Source of the DNA: JAGVPT01 sp963827085
Lineage (GTDB): Bacteria; Bacteroidota; Ignavibacteria; UBA10030; UBA8401
Assembly (NCBI GenBank): GCA_963827085.1
Contig: CAWGZY010000003.1
Span: 1,522,552 to 1,586,551 of the forward strand
Direction: 5' to 3'
Length of the DNA stretch: 64,000 bases
Shown here: positions 45,562-54,548 of the stretch, piece by piece
Layout: each line of letters opens with the position of its first letter
Numbering within the stretch: position 1 is the stretch's first letter
The notes under the pieces: generated by a model
What the model was told of the DNA's origin: nothing
The model's database searches: none
Seen by the model: the letters and a program-made list of their open reading frames with translations, nothing else
Position numbers and translations under genes: made by a program

Positions 45562-47949
45562 ATGAGCACAATTCCCGATTACATAGCGAAGTTAAGTCAG
45601 CGGGACAGTATGACGATGAAGGGGGGCATTTTTTTCCTTTTTATCTTCATCGTTGCGTTGATGTTCCCAAGCGGAGAATCGATCGAATCCGACTACCATG
45701 TCGGAACGATCTGGACCGGCAAAGACCTCATTGCACCATTTTTGTTTCCTATCTACAAAGAAGAGAGGGATTACCAGCGCGAGAAAGCGCTTGCCGCTCA
45801 AAGCGTCCACATGGTGTTCGAAGAAAACCTTGCAGTGCCGCACAATAATATTGATTCCCTGCAGAAATTTTTTACCGAGCTCCAATCTGTCCTCGACGCT
45901 CGGTCCGCGTATCTCCGCCAACAAGAGCTGCGACGGAGAAACAAGCACGCAAGCCAACACGAGCGCGTTGTCGACTCTACCGCTCTGAGCGACCGCATTC
46001 GCAATATTCCCATCAGCATCACAGAAAACGAATGGGAAACACTCCAGCGGCTCCGTTTTGCCGATGCGTTTGCAGGGAATCCACGGTATCAATTTTCAAT
46101 GAGTCGGCTGCGCCGCGACGTGCTGCTGGTCGTCAATGAGTTGTACCTGCAGGGGATTCTCAATGTCCGCAAGGAATCGGTAGGCACCGGAATCAGCATT
46201 GCCTTTCGCAGAAAGACCGACGAACAAATAGTCCCCATCAGCAAGTTTCTCGACGTCGACGACCTCGGCCGGTCAGTGCAGCAAACATTCATTTCCGGGT
46301 ACAAACGAGACAATGATACAGTCTCGATCGCGACGAAAATCGCTCTTTCGTTTCTTTCACCGAACATAATTTTTCAGAAAGAGCAGACCGACAAAGAGAT
46401 TGCGATTGCTGTGGATGAAGTCCCGCGAACCGTAGGGATTGTCCAGGAGAACGAGCGTATCGTTGCCACGCATGAGCGTATTACCGAGGATGTTAAACTG
46501 AAGCTCGACTCGCTCCGCAAAGCGAAAGCGGAACGCGGTGCGGATATCAACAGAGCGACAACGTTCCTCGGAAAATTTCTCCAAATTTTTGCCATCTCGT
46601 TCTTATTCGGCGTATATTTATACCTTTTCCGCAAACGAATTTTTCACGACAATTCGAAGATACTTCTCATCACACTCATCGTGTTGTTGGAGGCGCTGCT
46701 AGCATATCTCACCCTCCACATGAACGCAGAAGCCCCCCTGGAATTGCTGATCATTGTCCCCGCCGCGTCGATGCTTCTGTCGATTATTTTCGACTCGCGG
46801 GTTGCGTTCTATTGCACGGTGACAATGGCGTTTATTGTTGCGGGGATTCGCGGCAATGACTATTCGATTGCTTTTTTCTCCGTCATTGCCGGCTCGTTGG
46901 CGGTGTACACGGTGAGGGATATTAAACACCGGACACAAATTTTCCGCTCTATCATATTTATTTTTCTCGGCTATTTTGTTTCAATCGTTGCGATGTCGCT
47001 GGAGCGGTATGATTCGCTGACCTCCGTGCTTAATCAGTTGACGATGGCGGCGGCAAACGCCGTCTTCTCGCCGGTGTTGACGTACGGATTGCTGATATTC
47101 TTCGAGCGCTTCTTCCATGTCACGACGGACTTGACGCTGCTTGAGTTGTCGGACTTCAACCAGCCGCTGTTGAAAGAACTGTCGCAAAAAGCTCCGGGAA
47201 CGTTCAACCACAGCATTAATATGGGATCGCTTGCGGAATCCGCTGCGGAGGCAATCGGCGCAAACGCCACGCTGGCGCGCGTGGGAGCATACTACCACGA
47301 CATCGGAAAAATCACGAAACCGGCAATGTTCGTCGAAAACCAACTCGGAACCGCAAACAGGCACGAGAAGCTTAGTCCGAAGTTCAGCGCCCGTGTCATC
47401 GCTGCGCATGTGAAAGACGGAATTACCCTCGGACAAGAATTCGGTTTGCCCGATGCGGTCACCGATTTCATACCGATGCATCATGGCACAACCAAAATTG
47501 GTTTCTTTTATGAACAAGCGCTTCGAAAAAAAGTCGATTTTGAATCCGTTGATGAAGACGAGTTCCATTACCCCGGCCCGAAACCGCAGACGAAAGAAAC
47601 CGGCATTGTGATGCTTGCCGATGCGGTAGAAGCATCGACGCGTTCCATCGACAACCCGACAGTGCAAAAGATAGAAGAACGGATTGACGAGCTCGTCAAA
47701 GCGCGGTTCATGGAAGGGCAGCTCGATGAATGCGACCTGACGCTTCGCGACATCACGCGCATCAAAGTGAGTTTTGCCAAGATCCTTACCGGCATTCATC
47801 ATCCCCGCATGCAGTATCCGGAACAGCAGCCGGTTGCAGCGGAACCGGGACTGCAGGAAGAAAATCCTGTTCCTCTCAAAAAAGAGAGCCCGGAGGGAAA
47901 ACGTTCGAAAGGCCGCCGTCGAACAGCCGGTAATGCCTCGAAGCCGTAG
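45562..47949 (+). CDS. 7TM-HD receptor phosphohydrolase, PgpH-type c-di-AMP phosphodiesterase
   Basis: The protein has 795 residues: an N-terminal helix, a long extracytoplasmic 7TMR-HDED domain (about 50-330), seven membrane segments (about 345-505) and a C-terminal HD domain with FNHSINMGSLAESAAEAIG, YYHDIGKITKP, HVKDGITL, PMHHGTTKIGFFY and MLADAVEA. HD residues and the additional metal His/Asp residues are present. By family it hydrolyses c-di-AMP to pApA under control of the external domain. The XerC/D gene follows by 5 bp. Confidence 0.92.
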   Translation: MSTIPDYIAKLSQRDSMTMKGGIFFLFIFIVALMFPSGESIESDYHVGTIWTGKDLIAPFLFPIYKEERDYQREKALAAQSVHMVFEENLAVPHNNIDSLQKFFTELQSVLDARSAYLRQQELRRRNKHASQHERVVDSTALSDRIRNIPISITENEWETLQRLRFADAFAGNPRYQFSMSRLRRDVLLVVNELYLQGILNVRKESVGTGISIAFRRKTDEQIVPISKFLDVDDLGRSVQQTFISGYKRDNDTVSIATKIALSFLSPNIIFQKEQTDKEIAIAVDEVPRTVGIVQENERIVATHERITEDVKLKLDSLRKAKAERGADINRATTFLGKFLQIFAISFLFGVYLYLFRKRIFHDNSKILLITLIVLLEALLAYLTLHMNAEAPLELLIIVPAASMLLSIIFDSRVAFYCTVTMAFIVAGIRGNDYSIAFFSVIAGSLAVYTVRDIKHRTQIFRSIIFIFLGYFVSIVAMSLERYDSLTSVLNQLTMAAANAVFSPVLTYGLLIFFERFFHVTTDLTLLELSDFNQPLLKELSQKAPGTFNHSINMGSLAESAAEAIGANATLARVGAYYHDIGKITKPAMFVENQLGTANRHEKLSPKFSARVIAAHVKDGITLGQEFGLPDAVTDFIPMHHGTTKIGFFYEQALRKKVDFESVDEDEFHYPGPKPQTKETGIVMLADAVEASTRSIDNPTVQKIEERIDELVKARFMEGQLDECDLTLRDITRIKVSFAKILTGIHHPRMQYPEQQPVAAEPGLQEENPVPLKKESPEGKRSKGRRRTAGNASKP

Positions 47950-47954
47950 ACCGC

Positions 47955-48857
47955 ATGAAGTCCGATATAGAAAAGTTCTTCCGATTTCTCCAGCTTGAGA
48001 AAAGCCTCGCCACCAACTCCATCGATGCGTATCAACACGACATTGCCCGGTATGCGGCGTTCCTTGAAGCACGCGGCATAGCTTCTACGAATGGCGCAAC
48101 AGGCGACGATGTTGGCGCGTTCATTCATGAACTGCACCGGCTCGGCTTATCGGCCCGAAGCGTCGCGCGCAACCTCTCCGCCGTCAAGAGCTTCCATAAA
48201 TTCCTGCTTGGAGAAAAAATAACGACGAGCGATCCGACGCTGACTATCGAGCTTCCGAAGAGGGGCAAGTTTCTTCCGGACGTACTAAGCGTCGGCGAGA
48301 TTAATAAAATTATCGACGCAACATCACAAAAAAAGAGAGACGACAAGAATCTTTGGATTCGAGACCGTGCAATTCTGGAAACTCTGTACGCAACCGGGAT
48401 GCGCGTTTCGGAATTAACGGATCTAAAACAATCGAACATCTTTTTTGAGGATGAAATAGTACGGGTGTTCGGCAAAGGCTCGAAGGAACGCTTCGTCCCG
48501 ATCGGCAAACCGGCGCTAGAATGGATTCAAAAATATCAGACGGAGGTCAGAGGAAAACTCGCCGGCAGGCATGCCGCAAACAATGCGGTCTTCCTCAACT
48601 GGCGCGGCAGATCGATGTCGCGCGCAGCGATCTGGAACATTGTAAAAGAATACACCCGCCTTGCGCGTATTACGAAGGAAGTCCACCCGCACACATTCCG
48701 CCATTCGTTCGCCACGCACCTTCTTGAAGGAGGAGCCGACCTTCGCGCCGTGCAGGAAATGCTCGGCCACGCGGACATTTCAACAACGCAAATTTATACC
48801 CACATCGACAGAGAGTTCGTAAAAGCCGAACACAGGAAATATCATCCGAGAGGATAA
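47955..48857 (+). CDS. Tyrosine recombinase XerC/XerD
   Basis: The protein has 300 residues. Catalytic Arg150 (ATGMRVSEL), Lys174 (GKGSKER), His246 and Arg249 (HPHTFRHSFATH), His272 (GHADISTT) and nucleophile Tyr281 are all present. The N-terminal SAM-like domain is typical (EKFFRFLQLEKSLATNSIDA). Length and residues fit housekeeping XerD for chromosome dimer resolution at dif. No dif-like site was noticed in the window. Confidence 0.92.
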   Translation: MKSDIEKFFRFLQLEKSLATNSIDAYQHDIARYAAFLEARGIASTNGATGDDVGAFIHELHRLGLSARSVARNLSAVKSFHKFLLGEKITTSDPTLTIELPKRGKFLPDVLSVGEINKIIDATSQKKRDDKNLWIRDRAILETLYATGMRVSELTDLKQSNIFFEDEIVRVFGKGSKERFVPIGKPALEWIQKYQTEVRGKLAGRHAANNAVFLNWRGRSMSRAAIWNIVKEYTRLARITKEVHPHTFRHSFATHLLEGGADLRAVQEMLGHADISTTQIYTHIDREFVKAEHRKYHPRG

Positions 48858-48949
48858 TAAAGTGCAAAGCGCGCAAGGACGCGAAGCCGCGAATTGATTC
48901 CCAAAAAGAACGTCGCGCCTTTGCGACTTAGCGAGAGGCAATTCACTCA

Positions 48950-49410
48950 TCTCGTTCCCAAGCTCTCCCGCTCCCGCGGGACAGGTTGTTTGGGAACGCC
49001 GTCTACGACACACTCCGTCATATTGTTATGGGGCAAAGCTTCACAACAATGCGTTCCCAATCCCAAAGGGATCACTTCGTGACGGGACGTTGGGAACGAG
49101 AAGAAAATAATCAAGAAAGTCATAAGATCGCTTTCATCTCGTTCCCAAACTCTGTTTGGGAACGCCGTCTACGACACACTCCGTCACATTGTTATGGGAA
49201 AAGCTTCACAACAATGCGTTCCCAATCCCAAAGGGATCACTTCGTGACGGGACGTTGGGAACGAGAAGAAAATAATCAAGAAAGTCATAAGATCGCTTTC
49301 ATCTCGTTCCCAAACTCTGTTTGGGAACGCCGTCTACGACACACTCCGTCACATTGTTATGGGGCAAAGCTTCACAACAATGCGTTCCCAACGGGACGTT
49401 GGGAACGAGA
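48950..49410. repeat. Modular GTTCCCAA hairpin array D, three tandem units
   Basis: Three units share the linker AATAATCAAGAAAGTCATAA and the middle segment CTACGACACACTCCGTCA followed by GCTTCACAACAATGCG. In unit one, stem one is enlarged by CCCGCTCCCGCGGGACAGG; units one and two have stem three enlarged by AAAGGGATCACTTCGTGAC, while unit three has the short form. It lies between xerD and the lysC leader. Confidence 0.9.
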
Positions 49411-49538
49411 AGAGGCGCTGGTCGCCACCATACTCTTTGCGGCCTGGCGAGAAGCAATTCACTGAGAACGTTATGGCATCATTTGACTGAAACTTGACTT
49501 TTTTTTGTTTTTTTTGCTTCATATAGACACAAAGAGAA

Positions 49539-49597
49539 CCCGCCGGCACGATTGTCCGAGTAGCGAGGGCACGCCGGCGGGCTTTCTTGTTTTTTTG
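49539..49597 (+). terminator. Intrinsic terminator inside the lysC leader (attenuator-like)
   Basis: CCCGCCGGC (49539-49547) pairs perfectly with GCCGGCGGG (49573-49581), followed by CTTTCTTGTTTTTTT. Only 16 bp separate the T-run from the lysC start codon, leaving no room for a promoter, so lysC must be transcribed through it. TTGACT at 49494 with TTCATA at 49518 (spacing 18) is a possible promoter. This suggests transcription attenuation of the aspartate pathway. Confidence 0.6.
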
Positions 49598-49613
49598 ATA
49601 ACATCGACAACCT

Positions 49614-50996
49614 ATGATCATCATGAAATTCGGCGGTACCTCGGTTGAGGATGCCGCAGCAATAAAGAATATTACAGAAATCGTCCGGAAGGAAATTCCG
49701 CGCCGGCCGGTCGTCGTTGTCTCCGCCTGCGCAGGGGTAACGAACCAGCTTCTAAAAACTGCCGCGCTCGCTTCGAAAGGGAAAAAAGACGACGCACTGC
49801 AGAACGTCGCCGCAATCGAAGGCCGCCACAAGAACATCGCCAAGGAATTGTTCGACGCCGACACTGCGAAATTCCTCTTCAAACACATCGCCGTATTTGC
49901 CGAAGAACTTGCCGCGCTCGTCAACGGCGTCGTGATACTCGGCGAGCTGACACCGCGCTCGCTCGACACATTCGCGTCGTACGGTGAACGAATGTCGTCG
50001 TTCATCATCCATCATTATTTCGAAGCGTGCAAACTTCGGTCGTTCCTCGTCGACGCCCGCTCGTTCATGATTACGGACGACCAGTTTACCAAAGCATTGC
50101 CGCTCTTCGATGTCGTCGAGCGGAAACTGCGGGAGATCGTTCAGCCGAAGATCGAAAACAGCTACGTTGTTCTCACACAAGGCTTTATTGGGTCGACCCA
50201 ATCCGGCATTACGACGACGATCGGTCGGGGCGGATCCGACTATACTGCAGCAATTATCGGCTCGCTCCTTGATGCAAAGGATATTCAGATTTGGACCGAT
50301 GTCGACGGCATCCTGACATCGGACCCGAGCATCGTAAACAACGCCAAGAAAATTAAGGTCATGTCGTTCAACGAAGCGGCGGAACTTGCCTATTTCGGCG
50401 CCCGCGTGCTTCATCCGGAAACCATCCTGCCGGCAGTGAAAAAAGACATTCCCGTCCACGTCCTGAACTCGCGGCGCCCCGAATCGACAGGCACGCTGAT
50501 CATCGCGAAACCGAAAGTCAACAACGAGTGCATTGTGAAATCGATCGCCTACAAAGAAGGGATTACGCTCATCAGCATCGTCTCGACGAGAATGTTTCTT
50601 GCGTACGGATTTCTAGAGAACGTGTTCGACGTTTTTCATAAATACGAAACAGTCGTTCACACGGTTGCCACCTCGGAGGTCAGTATTTCCGCCACCATTG
50701 ACAATGTCGAGAACCTTGGACTTATCCTGCAAGAATTAAAAAAATTTTCAACGGTGAGCGTGAGCGACAGGAAAGCGATTGTCTGCGTCGTCGGCGAGCA
50801 CCTCAAGAACAGTCCCGGCGTCGCAGCAAAAGTGCTGAGTTCGATCACCGATATTAACGTCAACATGATTTCCCAGGGAGCGTCGGAGATCAATATCAGT
50901 TTTGTCATCGACGAAGAACACGTCGACGATGTTGTCCGCAGGCTCCATAAAGAATTTTTTTCAGACGTCAAACACTTAACCGAAATTTTTGAATAG
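49614..50996 (+). CDS. lysC: Aspartate kinase
   Basis: The protein has 460 residues. KFGGTSVEDA near the N-terminus and GRGGSDYTAAIIGSLL plus TDVDGILTSDP form the kinase site; two ACT domains occupy roughly 315-460, with NMISQGASEINISFVI at the end. It is a monofunctional LysC-type enzyme, probably feedback-regulated by lysine or threonine. ATG 49614; a second ATG three codons later is also possible. asd follows after 21 bp. Confidence 0.93.
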   Translation: MIIMKFGGTSVEDAAAIKNITEIVRKEIPRRPVVVVSACAGVTNQLLKTAALASKGKKDDALQNVAAIEGRHKNIAKELFDADTAKFLFKHIAVFAEELAALVNGVVILGELTPRSLDTFASYGERMSSFIIHHYFEACKLRSFLVDARSFMITDDQFTKALPLFDVVERKLREIVQPKIENSYVVLTQGFIGSTQSGITTTIGRGGSDYTAAIIGSLLDAKDIQIWTDVDGILTSDPSIVNNAKKIKVMSFNEAAELAYFGARVLHPETILPAVKKDIPVHVLNSRRPESTGTLIIAKPKVNNECIVKSIAYKEGITLISIVSTRMFLAYGFLENVFDVFHKYETVVHTVATSEVSISATIDNVENLGLILQELKKFSTVSVSDRKAIVCVVGEHLKNSPGVAAKVLSSITDINVNMISQGASEINISFVIDEEHVDDVVRRLHKEFFSDVKHLTEIFE

Positions 50997-51017
50997 CACA
51001 TGAGAGGATGAGAGAGT

Positions 51018-52025
51018 ATGAAGTTGTATAATGTTGTTGTTGCCGGCGCTACGGGCATGGTTGGAAGGAAAATGATCCAGGTGTTGGAGGAGAGGGATTT
51101 CCCGGTGGGGAAATTGATACCGCTTGCATCAAGCCGTTCCGCGGGACAAAAAATCAAGTTCAAGGGAACCAATGTTGTCGTGGAAGAGCTGACGCACGAA
51201 ATTCTCTCTCAGAACAACATCGAGCTGGCGCTCTTTTCCGCCGGTGCTTCGGTCAGCCGCGAATTTGCACCGACAGCTGCAATGCACGGTACGCTTGTCA
51301 TCGATAACAGCAGTGCATTCCGCATGGAGCCGGACATCCCTCTCGTCGTACCGGAGGTCAACGCCCAGAAAATTTTCGACCACGTCGGAATTATAGCCAA
51401 TCCGAATTGTTCGACAATTCAAATGGTTGTTGCGCTCAAACCGCTGCACGACCGGTTCAAAATCAAGCGCATTGTCGTTTCGACGTATCAATCTGTTACC
51501 GGAGCAGGCAAAAAAGGGTACGATCAGTTGATGAAAGAACTGAACAAGGAAGAAGTCATCGCAAAGAAATTCGCTCACCAGATTTCGTTCAACTGCCTTC
51601 CGCACATCGACGACTTTCTCGAGGACGGGTATTCCAAGGAAGAGGTCAAGATGATGAAAGAAACGCAGAAAATTATGGGCGACGATTCGATCAAAGTCAC
51701 TGCAACATGCGTCCGGGTTCCCGTCATCGGCGGGCACAGTGAATCGGTGAACGTCGAATTCGAAAAACCGTTTGACCTCGTGGATGTCAGGGAAATCTTG
51801 CGCAAGGCGCAAGGCGTCGTTGTACAGGATGACCCGAAGGATAAACAATACCCGATGCCGATCTGGGCATACGATAAGGACGAGGTGTTTGTGGGACGGC
51901 TGAGACGCGATGAAACGTTGAAGAACGGCTTGAATATGTGGATCGTTTCCGACAACATCCGCAAGGGCGCAGCGACGAACGCTGTTCAAATTGCGGAAGC
52001 CTGGATTGCGGGAAAACAGGACTAG
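51018..52025 (+). CDS. asd: Aspartate-semialdehyde dehydrogenase
   Basis: The protein has 335 residues. The NADP loop is VVAGATGMVGRKM; catalytic Cys131 is in NPNCST, and His240 in GGHSES. It makes aspartate semialdehyde from the LysC product, the branch point to lysine, threonine and methionine. It forms an operon with lysC. The stop is directly followed by repeat array E. Confidence 0.95.
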   Translation: MKLYNVVVAGATGMVGRKMIQVLEERDFPVGKLIPLASSRSAGQKIKFKGTNVVVEELTHEILSQNNIELALFSAGASVSREFAPTAAMHGTLVIDNSSAFRMEPDIPLVVPEVNAQKIFDHVGIIANPNCSTIQMVVALKPLHDRFKIKRIVVSTYQSVTGAGKKGYDQLMKELNKEEVIAKKFAHQISFNCLPHIDDFLEDGYSKEEVKMMKETQKIMGDDSIKVTATCVRVPVIGGHSESVNVEFEKPFDLVDVREILRKAQGVVVQDDPKDKQYPMPIWAYDKDEVFVGRLRRDETLKNGLNMWIVSDNIRKGAATNAVQIAEAWIAGKQD

Positions 52026-52512
52026 AAGCTGTATCTCATAATTCCCGTACAGTCATTCGACCTCGTTCCCAAACTCAGTTTGGGAACGAGGTCCGCGGCA
52101 CTTTCTTGTTTTGCATTGTTATGAAGCAGAGCTTCACAACAGCGCGTTCCCAACGAGACGTTGGGAACGAGGTGAAAAACTGGATTAGAAGCTGTATCTC
52201 ATAATTCCCGTACAGTCATTCGACCTCGTTCCCAAACTCAGTTTGGGAACGCCGTCGGCGGCACTTTCTTGTTTTGCATTGTTATGAAGCAGAGCTTCAC
52301 AACAGCGCGTTCCCAACGAGACGTTGGGAACGAGGTGAAAAACTGGATTAGAAGCTGTATCTCATAATTCTCGTACAGTCATTCGACCTCGTTCCCAAAC
52401 TCAGTTTGGGAACGCCGTCGGCGGCACTTTCTTGTTTTGCATTGTTATGAAGCAGAGCTTCACAACAGCGCGTTCCCAACGAGACGTTGGGAACGAGGTG
52501 AAAAACCTTTTC
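52024..52512. repeat. Modular GTTCCCAA hairpin array E, three tandem 163-bp units before lysA
   Basis: AGAAGCTGTATCTCATAATT recurs at 52024, 52187 and 52350, an exact 163-bp period. Each unit contains GTTCCCAAACTCAGTTTGGGAAC, the hairpin GAAGCAGAGCTTC and GTTCCCAACGAGACGTTGGGAAC. Units are nearly identical, implying recent amplification. The last unit ends 16-30 bp before the lysA ATG. Confidence 0.93.
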
Positions 52513-52527
52513 GATAAAGACTTAAGT

Positions 52528-53796
52528 ATGACGGATTCTTTTAGCTACAAAAACAAGGAAATGTTTTGTGAGGATGTCAAAGTCGCGGATATTGTACGCG
52601 ATGTCGGGACGCCTGCATACATCTACAGCAAAGCATCTTTCGTAGAAGCCTTCCGCGACTTCGACAGGGCGTTCTCCGGAGTCGACCATCTTGTCTGTTA
52701 TTCGCTCAAAGCGAATTCCAACTTGAACGTTTGCCGGATATTTTATGATGCCGGGAGCGGCATTGACTGCAATTCCGGCGGAGAATTTTACCGCGCGCTG
52801 AAGGCCGGCGTAGACCCGCGCAGGATTGTGTTTACCGGCGTGGGAAAAACAGCGGAAGAAATCCGCACTGTGCTGCAACATCCTATCATCATGCTCAAAG
52901 CCGAATCGCTGCAGGAGCTGCATCTCATCAACACTATTGCCGGCGAATTGAACATCAAAGCACCTGTTGGCATCCGCGTTAACCCCGATGTCGATGCGAA
53001 AACACATCCATACATTTCTACAGGATTGTCCGAAAACAAGTTCGGCATTGATTCGTCCCAGGCCATCCAGGCATTTGAACTCGCGGCATCGCTGCCGAAC
53101 CTTCGCATCGCAGGGATCGACATGCATATCGGCTCACAGATAACGAGCGCGGGGCCGTTCATCGAAGCATGCAGAAAACTGGCAGAGCTTGCCGGAGCAC
53201 TAAAACGCCGTGGTATCGCGCTCAGCCATTTTGATGTCGGCGGCGGCCTCGGAATTTCATACGACAATGGCACAAGCACATCTCCTCAAGAACTTGCAAA
53301 CCAACTTCTTCCGATTCTCACCGGTGTCGGATGCAAAGTCCTTTTCGAGCCGGGAAGATTCCTCACCGCCAATGCAGGGATTCTTGCAACGAAAGTGCTT
53401 TATGTTAAACAGAATGGGAAAAAGAATTTTATTATTGTTGATGCCGCGATGAACGACCTCCTTCGTCCAAGCCTTTACAAGGCTTTCCATGAAATCAAAC
53501 CCGTCGCACAAACAAACGATAAAAAAATTACAGCAGATATTGTCGGACCTGTTTGCGAGTCTGCAGATTTTTTTGCACAAGGACGCGAGATCCAAAAAAG
53601 CGAACAAGGCGATCTGCTCGCTGTTATGTCTGCAGGCGCATATTCATTTGTGATGAGTTCAAACTACAATCAGCGGCGCCGCGCTCCGGAAGTGATCGTT
53701 GATGGAAATAAATACTACGTTGTACGGGAGCGCGAAACGTATGCGGACTTAGTTGCAAAAGAACACCTTGTGCCCAACCTCATCAATCCGCGTTAA
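52528..53796 (+). CDS. lysA: Diaminopimelate decarboxylase
   Basis: The protein has 422 residues from ATG 52528. PLP lysine in CYSLKANSNL, HIGSQITSAGPF, DVGGGLGISYDNG, FEPGRFLTANAG, GPVCESADFFA and the C-terminal SAGAYSFVMSSNYNQRRR are all LysA signatures. It converts meso-diaminopimelate to lysine, completing the path begun by lysC and asd. The frame is open upstream to 52432, but that part is repeat DNA and the family homology starts after 52528. Confidence 0.95.
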   Translation: MTDSFSYKNKEMFCEDVKVADIVRDVGTPAYIYSKASFVEAFRDFDRAFSGVDHLVCYSLKANSNLNVCRIFYDAGSGIDCNSGGEFYRALKAGVDPRRIVFTGVGKTAEEIRTVLQHPIIMLKAESLQELHLINTIAGELNIKAPVGIRVNPDVDAKTHPYISTGLSENKFGIDSSQAIQAFELAASLPNLRIAGIDMHIGSQITSAGPFIEACRKLAELAGALKRRGIALSHFDVGGGLGISYDNGTSTSPQELANQLLPILTGVGCKVLFEPGRFLTANAGILATKVLYVKQNGKKNFIIVDAAMNDLLRPSLYKAFHEIKPVAQTNDKKITADIVGPVCESADFFAQGREIQKSEQGDLLAVMSAGAYSFVMSSNYNQRRRAPEVIVDGNKYYVVRERETYADLVAKEHLVPNLINPR

Positions 53797-53836
53797 GAGC
53801 GGTCCGCGGTAGAAGCCTTCGGAAAACTGCCTGCTT

Positions 53837-53914
53837 AGATGTTGGACACCTTATCAAAAAAATGTAATACGGTGAAATAATTGACAATGTAAATCGACAA
53901 GGTGTCCGACATCT
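53837..53914. mobile_element. 78-bp inverted-repeat element
   Basis: AGATGTTGGACACCTT (53837-53852) and AAGGTGTCCGACATCT (53899-53914) are inverted repeats with one mismatch in 16. The same ends border the nested element at 28558-28804. No clear target duplication is seen. It is non-coding, with a 46-bp AT-rich interior. Confidence 0.75.
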
Positions 53915-53926
53915 TTCCAAAATGAG

Positions 53927-54057
53927 GGTAGTGTTACAATCTCAAAGTAAATGTCTTTCCGGCGAAAGCCGGAATCCAGTTTAATCGGTCTGGATGCCAG
54001 CTTTCGCTGGCATGACACACATTTTTCGGTTTGATATGCTTAAACTGTAACACTACC
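53927..54057. mobile_element. 131-bp MITE with 12-bp terminal inverted repeats and 8-bp target duplication
   Basis: The ends are GGTAGTGTTACA and TGTAACACTACC. AAAATGAG flanks it directly on both sides (53919-53926 and 54058-54065). The interior is the paired-hairpin repeat (ATTCCGGC/ATGCCAGC hairpins) in inverted orientation relative to the copy at 60789. It carries no gene. Confidence 0.9.
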
Positions 54058-54112
54058 AAAATGAGCGCTTCCTTGTTTGACTAATCCGTCTCCGTTCGTT
54101 ATATTAGAAGTA

Positions 54113-54463
54113 ATGCCAATCACCCAACGACGACTTATTCCCATCTTGTTGCTCTTTGTTTATGCAACAGGATTATTGCTTGTTGCGCCGCATACCGACC
54201 TGGACCTTATTTCCGGCTCCGGCACGGCACAAGTCGCGACGCATGCCGATGCAGATAATTGCAAGCACATTCCTATCTCGAATCTGGATTCGTGCCCCAT
54301 TTGTGCGTCGGTAGCGGGCAGAGCCATTCTGAATCCGGCGCCGTTTACGCTTGAATTTATTGATGCCGCTCCTGTCCCGCAAGTTTTCTCTTTTTCTTCT
54401 TCTTATTCCTTTGCCCTTTTAACTTCTATTTCCCGGCGCGGTCCCCCTTCTCTCCTCGTTTAA
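54113..54463 (+). CDS. DUF2946-like small exported protein
   Basis: The protein has 116 residues with an N-terminal membrane or signal segment (LIPILLLFVYATGLLLVAPH), then DNCKHIPISNLDSCPICASV with His and three Cys, and a C-terminal SRRGPPSLLV, as in DUF2946 proteins that often precede metal-related TonB receptors. It may bind a metal ion in the periplasm. It precedes the TonB receptor gene by 85 bp. Confidence 0.6.
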   Translation: MPITQRRLIPILLLFVYATGLLLVAPHTDLDLISGSGTAQVATHADADNCKHIPISNLDSCPICASVAGRAILNPAPFTLEFIDAAPVPQVFSFSSSYSFALLTSISRRGPPSLLV

Positions 54464-54548
54464 TCCTCTGATACTTTACGTTCGTTCTAAGCGGATTAAT
54501 CGTTCCGCCTGTCTTATACTCTATTCATTTTTTGAGAGAGAAAGAATT

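Noticed and set aside
46981..48072. 363-codon frame on the minus strand opposite the 7TM-HD and xerD genes
   Set aside because: It lies fully antisense to two well-supported genes and has no recognisable motif.
48986..49465. Open frame of about 160 codons across array D
   Set aside because: Same reason: the peptide repeats follow the DNA units and the hairpin arms are palindromic.
49494..49560. Leader peptide rich in Phe/Cys before lysC
   Set aside because: The frame has an in-frame TAG before the terminator, no start codon, and no Lys or Thr run, so it gives no support for peptide-based attenuation.
52024..52512. CRISPR-like regular repetition before lysA
   Set aside because: Units are 163 bp, nearly identical throughout, with no short repeat/variable spacer structure and no cas genes.
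52432..52527. Upstream extension of lysA
   Set aside because: The extension lies in the third repeat unit; LysA similarity begins after the ATG at 52528.
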